NCBI GenBank assembly: GCA_018268715.1
Contig: JAFDVZ010000002.1
Location: 367,632-431,631 of the forward strand
Length of the DNA stretch: 64,000 bases
Reading direction: 5' to 3'
Origin: Acidobacteriota bacterium
Lineage (GTDB): Bacteria > Acidobacteriota > Terriglobia > Bryobacterales > Bryobacteraceae
The notes beneath the pieces are model-generated. The model had not been told where the DNA came from and searched no databases. It was given only the letters and a program-made list of their open reading frames with translations. Shown one piece after another: positions 53,118-62,394 of the stretch (position 1 is the stretch's first letter; each line of letters opens with the position of its first letter). The translations under genes and the position numbers were made by a program.

Positions 53118-55031
53118 ATGCAACTCGATTCCAAAATTCCATCCGGGCCGATTGAACAGAAGTGGGACCGGGCCAGGTTCGAGATGAAGCTGGTGAATCC
53201 GGCCAACAAGCGGAAGTACAGCATCATCATGGTCGGTTCGGGCCTGGCCGGCGCATCGGGCGCGGCCTCGCTCGGCGAACTGGGCTACAACGTCAAGTGC
53301 TTCTGCTTTCAGGATTCCCCGCGACGCGCGCACTCCATCGCCGCGCAGGGCGGCATCAACGCCGCCAAGAACTACCAGAATGACGGCGACTCGATCTACC
53401 GCCTCTTTTACGACACAGTGAAGGGCGGCGACTTCCGCGCCCGTGAAGCCAACGTCTATCGTCTCGCGCAGATCAGCGTGAGCATCATCGATCAGTGCGT
53501 CGCGCAGGGCGTGCCGTTCGCCCGCGAGTACGGCGGGTTGCTGTCAAACCGTTCGTTCGGCGGAGCGCAAGTCTCGCGAACGTTCTACGCACGAGGACAG
53601 ACGGGGCAGCAGTTGCTGCTCGGCGCCTACCAGGCCCTCATGCGGCAGGTGGATACGGGGCAGGTGAAGATGTACCCGCGCACGGAGATGCTGGACGTGA
53701 TCGTGATCGACGGCAGGGCGCGCGGCATCGTCACGCGCAACCTGGCCACCGGCCAGATCGAAGTCCACATGGCCGACGCGGTGTGCCTCGCCACCGGCGG
53801 ATACGGCAACGTGTTCTTCCTGTCCACCAACGCCAAGGGCTCAAACGCCACCGCCGTCTGGCGCGCCTACAAGCGCGGCGCCGCCTTCGGCAATCCCAGC
53901 TTTACGCAGATCCATCCTACCTGCATCCCGGTCAGTGGCGACTACCAGTCGAAGCTGACGCTGATGTCGGAGAGCCTGCGCAACGACGGCCGCATCTGGG
54001 TGCCCAAGAAGACCGGCGACAGCCGCACCCCCGATCAGATTCCCGAAGACGAGCGCGACTACTACCTGGAGCGCAAGTACCCGAGCTTCGGCAACCTGGT
54101 TCCGCGCGACGTGGCCAGCCGCAACGCCAAGCAGGTCTGCGACCAGGGCCGCGGCGTTGGGCCGGGCGGGCTCGGCGTCTATCTCGATTTCCGCGATTCC
54201 ATCAATCGCCTGGGTGAGCAGGCCATTAGCGAACGCTACGGCAACCTGTTTGAAATGTACGAGCGCATCACCGACGAGAACCCCTACAAGGTTCCGATGC
54301 GCATCTACCCGGCCATCCACTACACCATGGGCGGCCTTTGGGTCGACTATCAGTTGCAGAGCACCATTCCCGGCCTGTTCGTGCTTGGCGAAGCGAACTT
54401 CTCCGACCACGGAGCCAACCGCCTGGGCGCGAGCGCGCTGATGCAGGGCCTTTCGGACGGCTACTTTGTCATCCCGTACACAATCGGCAACTACCTGGCG
54501 AGCAACAAGTTCGACAAGGTGGACGAAAGCCACGCCGAAGCGCGCGGCGCGGTGGAAAACGTCACCTCGATCACCAGGCGCCTGCTGTCCATCAAGGGCA
54601 AGCGCACGGTGGATTCGTTCCATCGCGAGCTTGGCAAGATGATGTGGGATTTCTGCGGCATGGGCCGCAACGCCAAGGGTCTGGAGCAGGCCATCGGCAA
54701 AATCCGCGAACTGCGCGAGCAATACTGGCAGAACGTGCTGGTGCCGGGCGGCGCCGACGACCTGAACCAGTCGCTCGAGCGCGCCGGCCGCGTCGCCGAT
54801 TTCTTCGAACTCGGCGAGTTGATGTGCATCGACGCCCTGCACCGCAACGAGTCGTGCGGCGGTCACTTCCGCGAGGAGTATCAGACTCCGGAAGGCGAGG
54901 CGCTGCGCAACGACAATGAGTTCGCCTACGCCGCCGCGTGGGAATACCAGGGCCAGAACCAGGCGCCCAAGCTGAACAAGGAGCCCCTGGAATTCGAGTA
55001 CGTCCACCCGACGCAACGGAGTTACAAGTAG
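53118..55031 (+). CDS. sdhA: Succinate dehydrogenase / fumarate reductase flavoprotein subunit
   Basis: 637 residues, 6 nt after sdhC. The FAD dinucleotide motif is [11 protein letters not shown] (about 40-50). His72 in [11 protein letters not shown] is the site of covalent FAD attachment. Substrate-site segments are [12 protein letters not shown], the Arg-rich [20 protein letters not shown], and the late [12 protein letters not shown] and [15 protein letters not shown]. The length and the N-terminal extension match the non-classical three-subunit complexes. It oxidises succinate to fumarate at the inner face of the membrane. Confidence 0.96.
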   Translation: MQLDSKIPSGPIEQKWDRARFEMKLVNPANKRKYSIIMVGSGLAGASGAASLGELGYNVKCFCFQDSPRRAHSIAAQGGINAAKNYQNDGDSIYRLFYDTVKGGDFRAREANVYRLAQISVSIIDQCVAQGVPFAREYGGLLSNRSFGGAQVSRTFYARGQTGQQLLLGAYQALMRQVDTGQVKMYPRTEMLDVIVIDGRARGIVTRNLATGQIEVHMADAVCLATGGYGNVFFLSTNAKGSNATAVWRAYKRGAAFGNPSFTQIHPTCIPVSGDYQSKLTLMSESLRNDGRIWVPKKTGDSRTPDQIPEDERDYYLERKYPSFGNLVPRDVASRNAKQVCDQGRGVGPGGLGVYLDFRDSINRLGEQAISERYGNLFEMYERITDENPYKVPMRIYPAIHYTMGGLWVDYQLQSTIPGLFVLGEANFSDHGANRLGASALMQGLSDGYFVIPYTIGNYLASNKFDKVDESHAEARGAVENVTSITRRLLSIKGKRTVDSFHRELGKMMWDFCGMGRNAKGLEQAIGKIRELREQYWQNVLVPGGADDLNQSLERAGRVADFFELGELMCIDALHRNESCGGHFREEYQTPEGEALRNDNEFAYAAAWEYQGQNQAPKLNKEPLEFEYVHPTQRSYK

Positions 55032-55033
55032 CC

Positions 55034-55837
55034 ATGAACCTCACGCTTCACATTTGGCGGCAGAAGAATGCCAGCAGTCCGGGCAAGATGGTCCGGTACG
55101 AAGTGAAAGATGTGAACCCGGAGATGTCGGTGCTCGAGATGCTCGATGTGCTGAACGAGGAGCTCACGCTGAAGGGCGAGGATCCCGTGACGTTCGAGCA
55201 CGATTGCCGCGAAGGCATCTGCGGTTGCTGCGGGTTCATGATCAACGGCGTGGCCCACGGGCCGCAGGCCGCCACCACCACTTGCCAGCTCACCATGCGC
55301 CACTTCAAGGACGGCGACGAACTGTTCCTCGAGCCGTGGCGCGCCAAGGCGTTCCCCATCGTGAAGGACCTGATGGTGGACCGCTCCGCGCTTGACCGGA
55401 TCATCGCCGCGGGCGGCTATGTGTCGGCCCCAACGGGCAGTCCGCAGGACGCCAACGCCATTTTGATCGCCAAGGAGAACGCCGATCTCGCCATGGACGC
55501 CGCCGCTTGCATCGGCTGCGGCGCCTGCGTGGCGGCCTGCCCGAACGCGGCCGCGGCGCTGTTCACCGGCGCCAAGATCAGCCACCTGGGCCTGCTGCCG
55601 CAAGGTCAGCCCGAACGCGTGGAGCGCGCGCTGAACATGGTGGCGCAACTCACCGTGGAAGGCTTCGGAAGCTGCACCAATATCGGCGAGTGCGAGGCCG
55701 TCTGTCCGAAGCAGATCCATATCGAAGTGATTTCGCGCATGAACGCCGATTTCCGCGCCGCAAGCCGGAAGTCGCGCAAGGAACCCTATCAAGATCCGTC
55801 CGAATTCCGCCGGTGGAGTTTCGGTTTGAAGTCTTAG
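55034..55837 (+). CDS. sdhB: Succinate dehydrogenase iron-sulfur subunit
   Basis: 267 residues from ATG 55034, two nt after the sdhA stop. [2Fe-2S] ligands are Cys58, Cys63, Cys66 and Cys84. A [4Fe-4S] site follows in [12 protein letters not shown] (Cys159, 162, 165, 169). The [3Fe-4S] site is Cys214, Cys220 and Cys224 in [12 protein letters not shown]. It carries electrons from SdhA FAD to SdhC haem. It ends the operon, and a strong intrinsic terminator follows 51 nt later. Confidence 0.96.
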   Translation: MNLTLHIWRQKNASSPGKMVRYEVKDVNPEMSVLEMLDVLNEELTLKGEDPVTFEHDCREGICGCCGFMINGVAHGPQAATTTCQLTMRHFKDGDELFLEPWRAKAFPIVKDLMVDRSALDRIIAAGGYVSAPTGSPQDANAILIAKENADLAMDAAACIGCGACVAACPNAAAALFTGAKISHLGLLPQGQPERVERALNMVAQLTVEGFGSCTNIGECEAVCPKQIHIEVISRMNADFRAASRKSRKEPYQDPSEFRRWSFGLKS

Positions 55838-55888
55838 AAACCGAGCACGACCGGCAGATCCTTCTGTCAACCCTGATGTAGTTACATT

Positions 55889-55927
55889 GGCGTCCGGCCT
55901 TCCCCGCCGGACGCCGTTCTTCTTTTT
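55889..55927 (+). terminator. Rho-independent terminator after sdhCAB
   Basis: A perfect 10-bp GC-rich stem (55889-55898 with 55906-55915) with a 7-nt loop is followed by GTTCTTCTTTTT at 55916-55927. This is the clearest plus-strand intrinsic terminator in the window. Confidence 0.9.
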
Positions 55928-55988
55928 GGCGGACGCTCGAGGGAAAAGCGCTTCACCTGTCTACAGCTTACGGGTCGAGCATGGACTC

Positions 55989-56519
55989 ATGCGCAGCCGA
56001 ATCCTGTTGATCGCCGCTCTGGTGAACTGGCCGAACCTTTCCGGCGCCGTCCCCCAGCCCGCCCACGAACATTCCCGAGCTGAGTTCCAATTCACCCTTG
56101 ACATCCCGTTCGCCGACGTGGCGCCGCTGTTTGGAGGATGGGGCGAACGCGCCTGGATCGACGGCTGGAATCCCGAGTTTCTCCACCCGACGCCACCGCG
56201 CGACCAGGAGGGCGCGGTCTTCGAGGTGGGGCCCGGCGCGGCCAAACGCACCTTCATCACCACCCTGTTCGACCTGGCCGCCGGACGAATGCAACACGTC
56301 TTCTTTGTCGCCAACGTGCAAGTGGTCAAGATCGATCTCTGCCTCAACCGCCTGGGCGCCCGCGGAACCGAAGTCCGCGTCGTCTACGAACGGACCGCGC
56401 TCACGCCCGAGGCCGGCGTCGAAGTCCGCGCCGCGGCGGACCGGGACCGTGTACAGGGCGAGCGTTGGAAGGCCCTGATTGACCGATACTGGCGGGGACG
56501 CCAGACCGGCTCTCGCTGA
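55989..56519 (+). CDS. Exported SRPBCC-like protein of unknown function
   Basis: 176 residues from ATG 55989; an upstream frame start at 55887 would run through the sdh terminator, so it is rejected. The N-terminus (ILLIAALVNWPNLSGAVPQ) looks like a signal peptide. The rest resembles an SRPBCC/polyketide-cyclase fold, with a strand FQFTLDIPFADVAPLFGGWG, ERAWIDGWNPEFLHP, a central beta sheet ending VVYERTALTPEAG and a long C-terminal helix. Such domains bind small hydrophobic ligands. A DUF457-type membrane gene follows 54 bp later. Confidence 0.65.
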   Translation: MRSRILLIAALVNWPNLSGAVPQPAHEHSRAEFQFTLDIPFADVAPLFGGWGERAWIDGWNPEFLHPTPPRDQEGAVFEVGPGAAKRTFITTLFDLAAGRMQHVFFVANVQVVKIDLCLNRLGARGTEVRVVYERTALTPEAGVEVRAAADRDRVQGERWKALIDRYWRGRQTGSR

Positions 56520-56573
56520 CCCGTCCCCGATGACGGATCCCTGCACGCCGTCCGGTTCCTGTAAGTTGGTTTC

Positions 56574-57563
56574 TTGGACAACCTCACGCACACGCTTACC
56601 GGTTTGATGCTGGCCAGGGCCGGTGTCGGCAAGTCGGTTCCTCGCGCCGGACTCTTGTTGATGGTGGCGGCCAATGCGCCGGACTTCGACGTGGTCAGTT
56701 GGTTCGGCGGCACGGTGGTGTACCTGCGCTACCATCGCTGGTTCACCCACGCCATCGTCGCCGCGCCGCTGATGGCGCTCGTGGCGGCTTTGATCGCGTG
56801 GGCGTTCGCGCGCGGCAAGCCGTTTCCCTGGCTGAAGGCGATCGGCGCGGCGTCGGTGGGCGTGGCCAGCCACCTGTTGCTCGATTTCACCAACGTCTAT
56901 GGCATCCGTCTGCTGCTGCCGTTCCGACCGGATTGGCTACGTCTGGACATCACCAATATTATCGATCTGTGGATCTGGATGATCTTCGCCCTGGCGGTGG
57001 CGGCGCCGGCGCTCGGGCGCCTGGTCGGCTCCGAGATCGGCGCGCGCTCGGACTCGCGACGGGCCTGGGCGATTGCCGCCCTTGTCCTGCTATGCGGTTA
57101 CGAGTACGGCCGATATCTGCTTCATGAGAGGGCGCTGGCCGTGCTGGACGCGCGCATCTACAACGGGCAAACGCCGGCCCGCGTGGCCGCCTTCCCTACC
57201 TCCTGGAACGTGCTCAAGTGGCGCGGACTCGTGGAGACCCCCGAAGCCTATCGCGTATTTGAAATGAACCTGGCGGAGGACTTCAACCCCACCGGCGGTT
57301 CGTTGATCTACAAGACCCCGCCCAACCTGGCGATCGTCGCGGCTTCGAAAAACCCGGTTTTTCAGGAGTTTATGAGCTTTTCGTCGTTCCAGCTCTGGCG
57401 GACGTCGCCGTTGGCCGAACCCGAGGGGGCTACCGAGGTGGAGCTGATGGATCTGCGGTTTGGAAGCCCGCAGGCGCCGGGATTCGTGGTGTCCGGGATT
57501 GTGGATCGCGCCGGCGCCCTTGCGCCGCCGGACTTCGCATTCGGCCGTCTACGGCCCAGGTAG
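56574..57563 (+). CDS. YdjM/DUF457-type membrane metal-dependent hydrolase
   Basis: 329 residues from TTG 56574, which gives the family start DNLTHTLTGLMLARAG. Family motifs are ANAPDFD, HRWFTHAIVAAP and HLLLDFTNVYG, which supply the predicted metal ligands. Four or five transmembrane helices occupy the first 190 residues, and the C-terminal 130 residues form a soluble domain. E. coli YdjM is LexA-regulated and related proteins are thought to be phospholipase-like, but no LexA box is visible here. TGTAAG lies eight nt upstream of the start, with no Shine-Dalgarno. Confidence 0.83.
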   Translation: MDNLTHTLTGLMLARAGVGKSVPRAGLLLMVAANAPDFDVVSWFGGTVVYLRYHRWFTHAIVAAPLMALVAALIAWAFARGKPFPWLKAIGAASVGVASHLLLDFTNVYGIRLLLPFRPDWLRLDITNIIDLWIWMIFALAVAAPALGRLVGSEIGARSDSRRAWAIAALVLLCGYEYGRYLLHERALAVLDARIYNGQTPARVAAFPTSWNVLKWRGLVETPEAYRVFEMNLAEDFNPTGGSLIYKTPPNLAIVAASKNPVFQEFMSFSSFQLWRTSPLAEPEGATEVELMDLRFGSPQAPGFVVSGIVDRAGALAPPDFAFGRLRPR

Positions 57564-57590
57564 CGGCCGGGTCGCTATCCGTTGTAAAAC

Positions 57591-58496
57591 CTATCCCAGG
57601 TAGTCAAACAAGGTGGTCTTCGGCATCTTCGCTTGCGCCTGCAGCGCCGCGGTTTCCTGCAGCATCGCCTGATTCATCTCGAGGATCGACGACGTCATGT
57701 CCGCGTCCTGTAGCGCCGAAAGGTGCGTTTGCAACTGCAGTTTAAGCTTGTCGCCGAACGTGGTGGCGTCCGCCACTTTGTTCTGCACATTCCCGTAGTA
57801 GGCCAGTTGCCCGTTCAGATAGGTGAGCGCCGTGCCCACGTTGCCCTGCGCCGTCTTGATGGCCGCGCTGTCGTTGTTGAGCAACGCCGTTCGCAGGGCG
57901 TCGAGCGACTTGAAGACGTTGCTGGCCGGGTCGGCCGCGTCGAAGATGTCCTGAGCCGTGCGGCTGACCGGAAAGCGCGAGCCGTTGGGGTGTTGCACCA
58001 AGCGGCTGGCCGCGCTGCCCGTGTAATCGCCGATCGGGGGCGTTGCCGACAGGTCGATGCTGTAGGGAGCCTGCTGATCGGAATCGCCGCTGAAGACATA
58101 CCGGCCTTCGATGGTGGTGTTGGCCAAACCCACCAACTCCTCCATGATCGAGCCGACCTGATCGGCGATGGACTTCCGTGAGGCCGCGTCTGACGTGTCG
58201 GTTGCGCCCTGGGCGCCCAGCGTTCGCGCCGATTCGACCATCGTGACCGCCGATTGCAGCGCCTGCTCCGCCCCATCCGTTTCCGCCTTGACGCGGGAGA
58301 GGTTGGACTGGACCTGTTCTGTGGTGGCCAGATCGGCGCGGGTCTGCAATAGGGACGAGACTTGGTCCGGCGAGTCGGAGATGCTGGTCATCTTGAGCCC
58401 GGTGGTCACCTGCTGTTGCGCCCGGGTCAGGCGCCGTTCGATCTTGTCCATGGTGGCCACGAAAGCCGCGGAGGTGGAATTCAGGTATTCGAGCAT
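57591..58496 (-). CDS. flgL: Flagellar hook-associated protein 3 (hook-filament junction)
   Basis: 301 residues. The flagellin-like N-terminus (LNSTSAAFVATMDKIERRLTRAQQQVTTGLKM without its linkers) and C-terminal helix (MTSSILEMNQAMLQETAALQAQ) are the D0/D1 coiled coils, around a variable middle with YVFSGDSDQQAPYS. It forms the second junction ring between hook and filament. The start lies 4 nt after the flgK stop, so it is the last gene of the operon from the sigma-28 promoter at 60506. Confidence 0.93.
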   Translation of the reverse strand: MLEYLNSTSAAFVATMDKIERRLTRAQQQVTTGLKMTSISDSPDQVSSLLQTRADLATTEQVQSNLSRVKAETDGAEQALQSAVTMVESARTLGAQGATDTSDAASRKSIADQVGSIMEELVGLANTTIEGRYVFSGDSDQQAPYSIDLSATPPIGDYTGSAASRLVQHPNGSRFPVSRTAQDIFDAADPASNVFKSLDALRTALLNNDSAAIKTAQGNVGTALTYLNGQLAYYGNVQNKVADATTFGDKLKLQLQTHLSALQDADMTSSILEMNQAMLQETAALQAQAKMPKTTLFDYLG

Positions 58497-58500
58497 AGGG

Positions 58501-59859
58501 TTACCGGAGGATGCCGATGAGCGTGTCCAGCAGTTCGTTCAGTACGCCGATGAGCTTGCCGCCGGCCTGATACGCCCTTTGAACCTGCAACAACTGGGCG
58601 GCTTCGTCATTGATGGAGACCGAGGACATCTCGCTACGGAGGCTGCGGGCTTGCTGGACCAGAGACTGCTGGCTCTGATCGTCGTTCTCGGCGTTGCTGA
58701 TCTCACGTCCGATGGACCCGCCCAGATTGCCGAAATACCCGGTGAAGGTGTATCCGTCCAGGCTCTTGTTGGTGGCCAACGCCGCGATGTCGAGCGCATT
58801 GGAGTTGCCCCCCGGGGAGTCCGCAGTCGCCGCGGCGATCTGGTCGGGCTGGATACCGGTGACGCGTAAGGTCATCGCCGGGTTGGCCGGATCGTAGTCG
58901 AACAGCGTTGTGGTCGGAGCGGCCCCGTTTGCGTCCACCCCTTCCGACAGCTTCTGGTTCACCTGGTCGGCAATGCTGGTCGCCAGCTTGTTCAGCGACG
59001 CGGTATAGGAGGGAATCAGCTCGTTCGTCTCCTGGAGCGCCCCGGATAATTGTCCGGAGGTGATCTTGTTGGTGATGTCGGCGCCCGTCGAGGAGAACAC
59101 CTGCATCGCGCCCGATGACTGCCCCGTGCTGATCGGGAAGGAGCGGTCTCCCACCACCAGCGGAACCTGCCCGCCAAGGAAGACGCTGACCGTGCCGTCC
59201 GCCGCCCGGCTGGTGGTGAATCCGGCGTACTCCGACAGTTCCTCGAGTGAGGAGTACATCGAGGCATCCAGACCCGCGTCGCCCGCGGCCTGAAAGTTCT
59301 GCCGGTAAGCCGAATTCACCTGACGGATCTGCTCCGCCAGGCGGTTTACCGACCCCACGATGTCGTTGGCCTGCGACCGGGCGCCGCTCGTCACCGCCGC
59401 CAGACCGTTGGCGGCCTGGTTGATGGAGTCCGAGAGTTGGCCGGCCGAGTCAATCACGGACTGGCGCGCCAGCTGGTCGTTCGGGTTGACGCTGAGCTGT
59501 GAGAAGCTGTTGAAAAAGTCGCTGATCTTGCCCGAAACGCCGGTGCTCGACTGGAGGTCGAACAGCGACTCCAGGCGCGCCAGGTCGGTGGCCTTCTGCT
59601 CCACCTGGCCAAGTGCGGAAAACTGTTGCTGGACGTTGTGCTCGGCGAAGTCGTTCCGCGAGCTTACGAGCGGTCCCGCTTGCACGCCGCCCGGCAGCCC
59701 GTGGTCGAAATCCGTCCGCTTGGCGACCAGCGTTTGCGTTTGCTTGACGTAGCCGGGGGTGTTGGCGTTGGCGATGTTGTTCTGGATGTTGGCCAGTTGA
59801 CGGTCATAGACGTTGAGTGCGTTGGTTACGCCCAGCACCGACGAAAACAGATTGCCCAT
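58501..59859 (-). CDS. flgK: Flagellar hook-associated protein 1
   Basis: 452 residues, a little shorter than the enteric protein. The N-terminus has FSSVLGVTNALNVYDRQLAN, IQNNIANANTPGYVKQTQ (the flagellar rod/hook signature) and VQAGPLVSSRNDFAEHNVQ. The C-terminus has LQVQRAYQAGGKLIGVLNEL, which packs with the N-terminal helix. It is the first hook-filament junction protein. It follows the FlgN-like gene with a gap of about 18 nt and precedes flgL. Confidence 0.94.
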   Translation of the reverse strand: MGNLFSSVLGVTNALNVYDRQLANIQNNIANANTPGYVKQTQTLVAKRTDFDHGLPGGVQAGPLVSSRNDFAEHNVQQQFSALGQVEQKATDLARLESLFDLQSSTGVSGKISDFFNSFSQLSVNPNDQLARQSVIDSAGQLSDSINQAANGLAAVTSGARSQANDIVGSVNRLAEQIRQVNSAYRQNFQAAGDAGLDASMYSSLEELSEYAGFTTSRAADGTVSVFLGGQVPLVVGDRSFPISTGQSSGAMQVFSSTGADITNKITSGQLSGALQETNELIPSYTASLNKLATSIADQVNQKLSEGVDANGAAPTTTLFDYDPANPAMTLRVTGIQPDQIAAATADSPGGNSNALDIAALATNKSLDGYTFTGYFGNLGGSIGREISNAENDDQSQQSLVQQARSLRSEMSSVSINDEAAQLLQVQRAYQAGGKLIGVLNELLDTLIGILR

Positions 59860-59877
59860 AACCGAATCCCTGCCTGC

Positions 59878-60201
59878 TCAACCCTGTCCAATCAAAACCC
59901 GCGCCGCCGGAGCTTCCACTTCGGCTCCCGATGCGCCGTACGTTCCACCATCGAGCGCCGCCGAGCGCGCCCATCCCGCGTATAGCCGGTTCGCGTTGTC
60001 CACCAGCATTCGGACCCGCTTCAACTCCTGAAACAGCCGCGTCGTTTCCTCTGGCGCCAGCCGCAACTCCCCGCGGCGTAACGCCGCCATCTGCGACTCG
60101 AGCGTCACCGTGCACTGGTCCACTGTCGCGTGGTCCAGATGTGCCAGCGCGGAGCGCAGACTATCCACCGTTCGGGCCAGATCAGCCGGCTCGTAAGGCA
60201 T
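59878..60201 (-). CDS. Probable FlgN-like flagellar export chaperone
   Basis: 107 residues, mostly helical, with no recognisable strong motif. The size, the all-helical character (LARTVDSLRSALAHLDHATV, LFQELKRVRMLVDNANRLYA) and the place between flgM and flgK are what FlgN, the chaperone for FlgK and FlgL, usually shows. The Asn-Arg-Leu-Tyr-Ala-Gly-Trp region resembles the C-terminal helix of short FlgN proteins that bind FlgK. It overlaps flgM by 20 nt. The assignment rests mainly on context. Confidence 0.5.
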   Translation of the reverse strand: MPYEPADLARTVDSLRSALAHLDHATVDQCTVTLESQMAALRRGELRLAPEETTRLFQELKRVRMLVDNANRLYAGWARSAALDGGTYGASGAEVEAPAARVLIGQG

Positions 60202-60475
60202 CGTTCACGATACTCCCGGCCACTGCCGATGAGTTCACTTTGTAGCCGCCGGATTTGAACTCTGCCGCCAGTTTGTTCACATGCGAGGCACGCTCCGGGC
60301 TGTCACCACTGACCGTCCGAACCAGGTTTCCCAGATCCGACAGCGAAAGCTGGTCCTGACTCTGGCTGCTGTGGGCTGCAGAACTTCCACTTCGGGAAGT
60401 CTGCGTAGCGTCGGTGCGGCCAGTCCCACGTGTCGAAATCGACACCGAGTTGAGATTGGAGTCTTGTACTCTCAT
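60182..60475 (-). CDS. flgM: Anti-sigma-28 factor FlgM
   Basis: 97 residues. The N-terminal 45 residues are disordered and Ser/Gln-rich. The C-terminal part has DQLSLSDLGNLVRTVSGDSP and VNKLAAEFKSGGYKVNSSAV, the FlgM helices that bind and inhibit sigma-28. Family members are exported through the completed hook, releasing FliA. It is the first gene of flgM-flgN-like-flgK-flgL. It has its own near-perfect FliA promoter, which gives negative feedback. Confidence 0.9.
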   Translation of the reverse strand: MRVQDSNLNSVSISTRGTGRTDATQTSRSGSSAAHSSQSQDQLSLSDLGNLVRTVSGDSPERASHVNKLAAEFKSGGYKVNSSAVAGSIVNDALRAG

Positions 60476-60505
60476 AGGCCGTGCGTATGGCCCTCCACAA
60501 TCAAG

Positions 60506-60532
60506 GTATCGGCGCGAGCGAAAAGTTATTTA
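60506..60532 (-). promoter_or_regulatory. Sigma-28 (FliA) promoter of the flgM operon
   Basis: On the minus strand TAAA (60529-60532), a 15-nt spacer and GCCGATAC (60506-60513) match the enteric consensus TAAA-N15-GCCGATAA with only the last base different. It lies 31 nt before the flgM ATG at the expected distance. Confidence 0.9.
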
Positions 60533-60604
60533 GAGAAGATCGGCAATCAGGGCAGGAGTAGGTGCAAATAACTTAGGGGAATATACCACGGCCAAGGCGA
60601 AGAT

Positions 60605-60952
60605 TTATCGAATGGCGGTCGTCGCGATGCCCAGCCAACGAAGAAGCCCACGGCTCTGCGGACCCTTCCGGGGCGCTTCGGGAGCAACCGGGTTGGTGGC
60701 CGCACGGTAGCAATCGAGCAGCTTCTGCTCTTCCACGCCAGCCGCCGCAGCATACTGCCGCAGATAATTCAGGTTGAAAATACCACCAGGAAGTTGTTTG
60801 AAATCTTCGGCTTCGATCGCCTTCAGGAAGCGGATGCTAATCTTCGTGTGTTCCGCGATCGACTCGAGCGAGACTCCCCGGGCCGAACGGCGTCGTTGAA
60901 GATCCAGCCGGACAGAGTTCATCCTCTTGGCCGTTGGTGCTTTGGTCGCCAT
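60605..60952 (-). CDS. RodZ-like helix-turn-helix protein without membrane helix
   Basis: 115 residues from ATG 60952, with AGGA eight nt upstream; a frame start at 61039 adds 29 unrelated residues. Residues 20-85 are a Cro/RodZ-type HTH (GVSLESIAEHTKISIRFLKA) with EDFKQLPGGIFNLNYLRQYA, the RodZ signature. Unlike RodZ, the protein ends soon after, without a transmembrane helix or periplasmic domain. It may be a short cytosolic cytoskeleton-linked or DNA-binding form. It lies upstream of the flagellar operon and divergent from the permease. Confidence 0.8.
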   Translation of the reverse strand: MATKAPTAKRMNSVRLDLQRRRSARGVSLESIAEHTKISIRFLKAIEAEDFKQLPGGIFNLNYLRQYAAAAGVEEQKLLDCYRAATNPVAPEAPRKGPQSRGLLRWLGIATTAIR

Positions 60953-61073
60953 CTTGCGGTTCCTAACTTGGTGGCTACAACTCAATATTAGTACATTTTT
61001 GACCCGCAAGAGTGTCCGATCGCCACATTTAACGCACACTTCAGCGTGGTTCGCCGCGCCGATTCAGCTGTGC

Positions 61074-61079
61074 TGTAAT
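61074..61079 (+). promoter_or_regulatory. Candidate leaderless -10 (TGTAAT) for the purine permease
   Basis: TGTAAT ends 7 nt before GTG 61087. An AGGAA also lies in this gap, so a conventional short leader is possible. Confidence 0.35.
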
Positions 61080-61086
61080 CAGGAAC

Positions 61087-62394
61087 GTGCTCGCCCAACT
61101 CGCACGGTATTTCGAATTCGAACGCCTGGGGACCAACTGGAGGACTGAAATCCTGGCCGGCGTGACCACCTTCGTCACCATGGCCTACATCATCTTCGTA
61201 AACCCCTCCATTCTTCACGACGCCGGGCTCCCCTACCAGGGCGTGGTGGCGGCCACCTGCCTGACTGCGGCCTTGGGCAGCATTCTGATGGGGTTTCTAG
61301 CCCGCTACCCGCTGGCGCTCGCGCCCGGCATGGGGCTGAACGCCTACTTTGCCTACACCGTTGTGAAGGGGATGCATGTCCCCTGGCAAACGGCGCTGGG
61401 GGCGGTATTCCTGTCGGGAGCCATCTTCATGCTGCTCACCGCAGTGGGGATCCGCCAGATGATCGTGGCGGCCATCCCCTCGGAGCTCTACGCCGCCGTC
61501 GCCGCCGGCATTGGCATCTTCATCGCCTTCATCGGCTTCCGCAACGCCGGGATCATCGTCGCCAACCCCGCCACCCTCGTCGGTCTCGGGTCCTTGCGCT
61601 CGCCCCAAACCCTGCTCCCCATCTTCGGACTGGTGCTGATCGCCGGCCTGCTCGCCTGGGGCGTCCGCGCCGCCATGCTCATCGGGATCCTGGCGACCAC
61701 GGCCCTGGGCGCCATTTGCGGCCTCGTCACCTGGAATCCCACGTGGTACTCGTGGTCGGACATCACGGCGACCGCCTTCCGGCTCGACATCGGCGGCGCG
61801 CTTCGGACCGGAGCGCTTGAGATCGTCTTCGTCTTCCTGTTCGTCGACCTGTTCGACAACGTCGGCACGCTGGTGGGGGTTGGCAAGAAGGCCGGCCTGT
61901 TCAACGAAGCGAACCAGATTCCGCGGATGAACCGGATCCTGTTCGCCGACGCATCGGCCACCATGGCGTCGGCGCTGGCGGGCACGTCCACCGTGGTCAG
62001 CTACATCGAAAGCGCGGCGGGAGTAGTGGCGGGAGGACGCACCGGCGTCCCAGCGATCGTTGCCGGACTGCTGTTCCTGGTCGCGTTGTTCGCCGCCCCG
62101 GTGGCCGGCGCGATTCCGGCCTCGGCGACGGCCCCGGCGCTCATCATCGTAGGGTCGCTGATGGCGTCGCACGTAGCCGAAATCCGCTGGAATGACCCGG
62201 TGACCGGCGTCTCGGCATTCCTCATCATCCTGGGCATCCCGCTGACCTTCTCCATCGCCAACGGCCTCGCCTTCGGCTTCACCATATATACGCTGCTCAA
62301 GACGGTGCGCGGCGAATGGCGCGACGTCGGCTGGCTGATGTACGTGTTGACCGCGCTCTTCATCCTGCGTTTTCTCTATTTGTCGGCCGCCTGA
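61087..62394 (+). CDS. NCS2 / AzgA-type purine permease
   Basis: 435 residues from GTG 61087, with about 12-14 transmembrane helices. Family motifs are TNWRTEILAGVTTFVTMAYI at the N-terminus, APGMGLNAYFAYT, and FVFLFVDLFDNVGTLVGVG, a purine-site segment, followed by ASATMASALAGTSTVVSYIE. It resembles the AzgA/PbuG group of hypoxanthine/guanine-proton symporters more than the uracil/xanthine group. Its 3' end overlaps that of the convergent LprI-like pseudogene by 19 nt. Confidence 0.93.
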   Translation: MLAQLARYFEFERLGTNWRTEILAGVTTFVTMAYIIFVNPSILHDAGLPYQGVVAATCLTAALGSILMGFLARYPLALAPGMGLNAYFAYTVVKGMHVPWQTALGAVFLSGAIFMLLTAVGIRQMIVAAIPSELYAAVAAGIGIFIAFIGFRNAGIIVANPATLVGLGSLRSPQTLLPIFGLVLIAGLLAWGVRAAMLIGILATTALGAICGLVTWNPTWYSWSDITATAFRLDIGGALRTGALEIVFVFLFVDLFDNVGTLVGVGKKAGLFNEANQIPRMNRILFADASATMASALAGTSTVVSYIESAAGVVAGGRTGVPAIVAGLLFLVALFAAPVAGAIPASATAPALIIVGSLMASHVAEIRWNDPVTGVSAFLIILGIPLTFSIANGLAFGFTIYTLLKTVRGEWRDVGWLMYVLTALFILRFLYLSAA

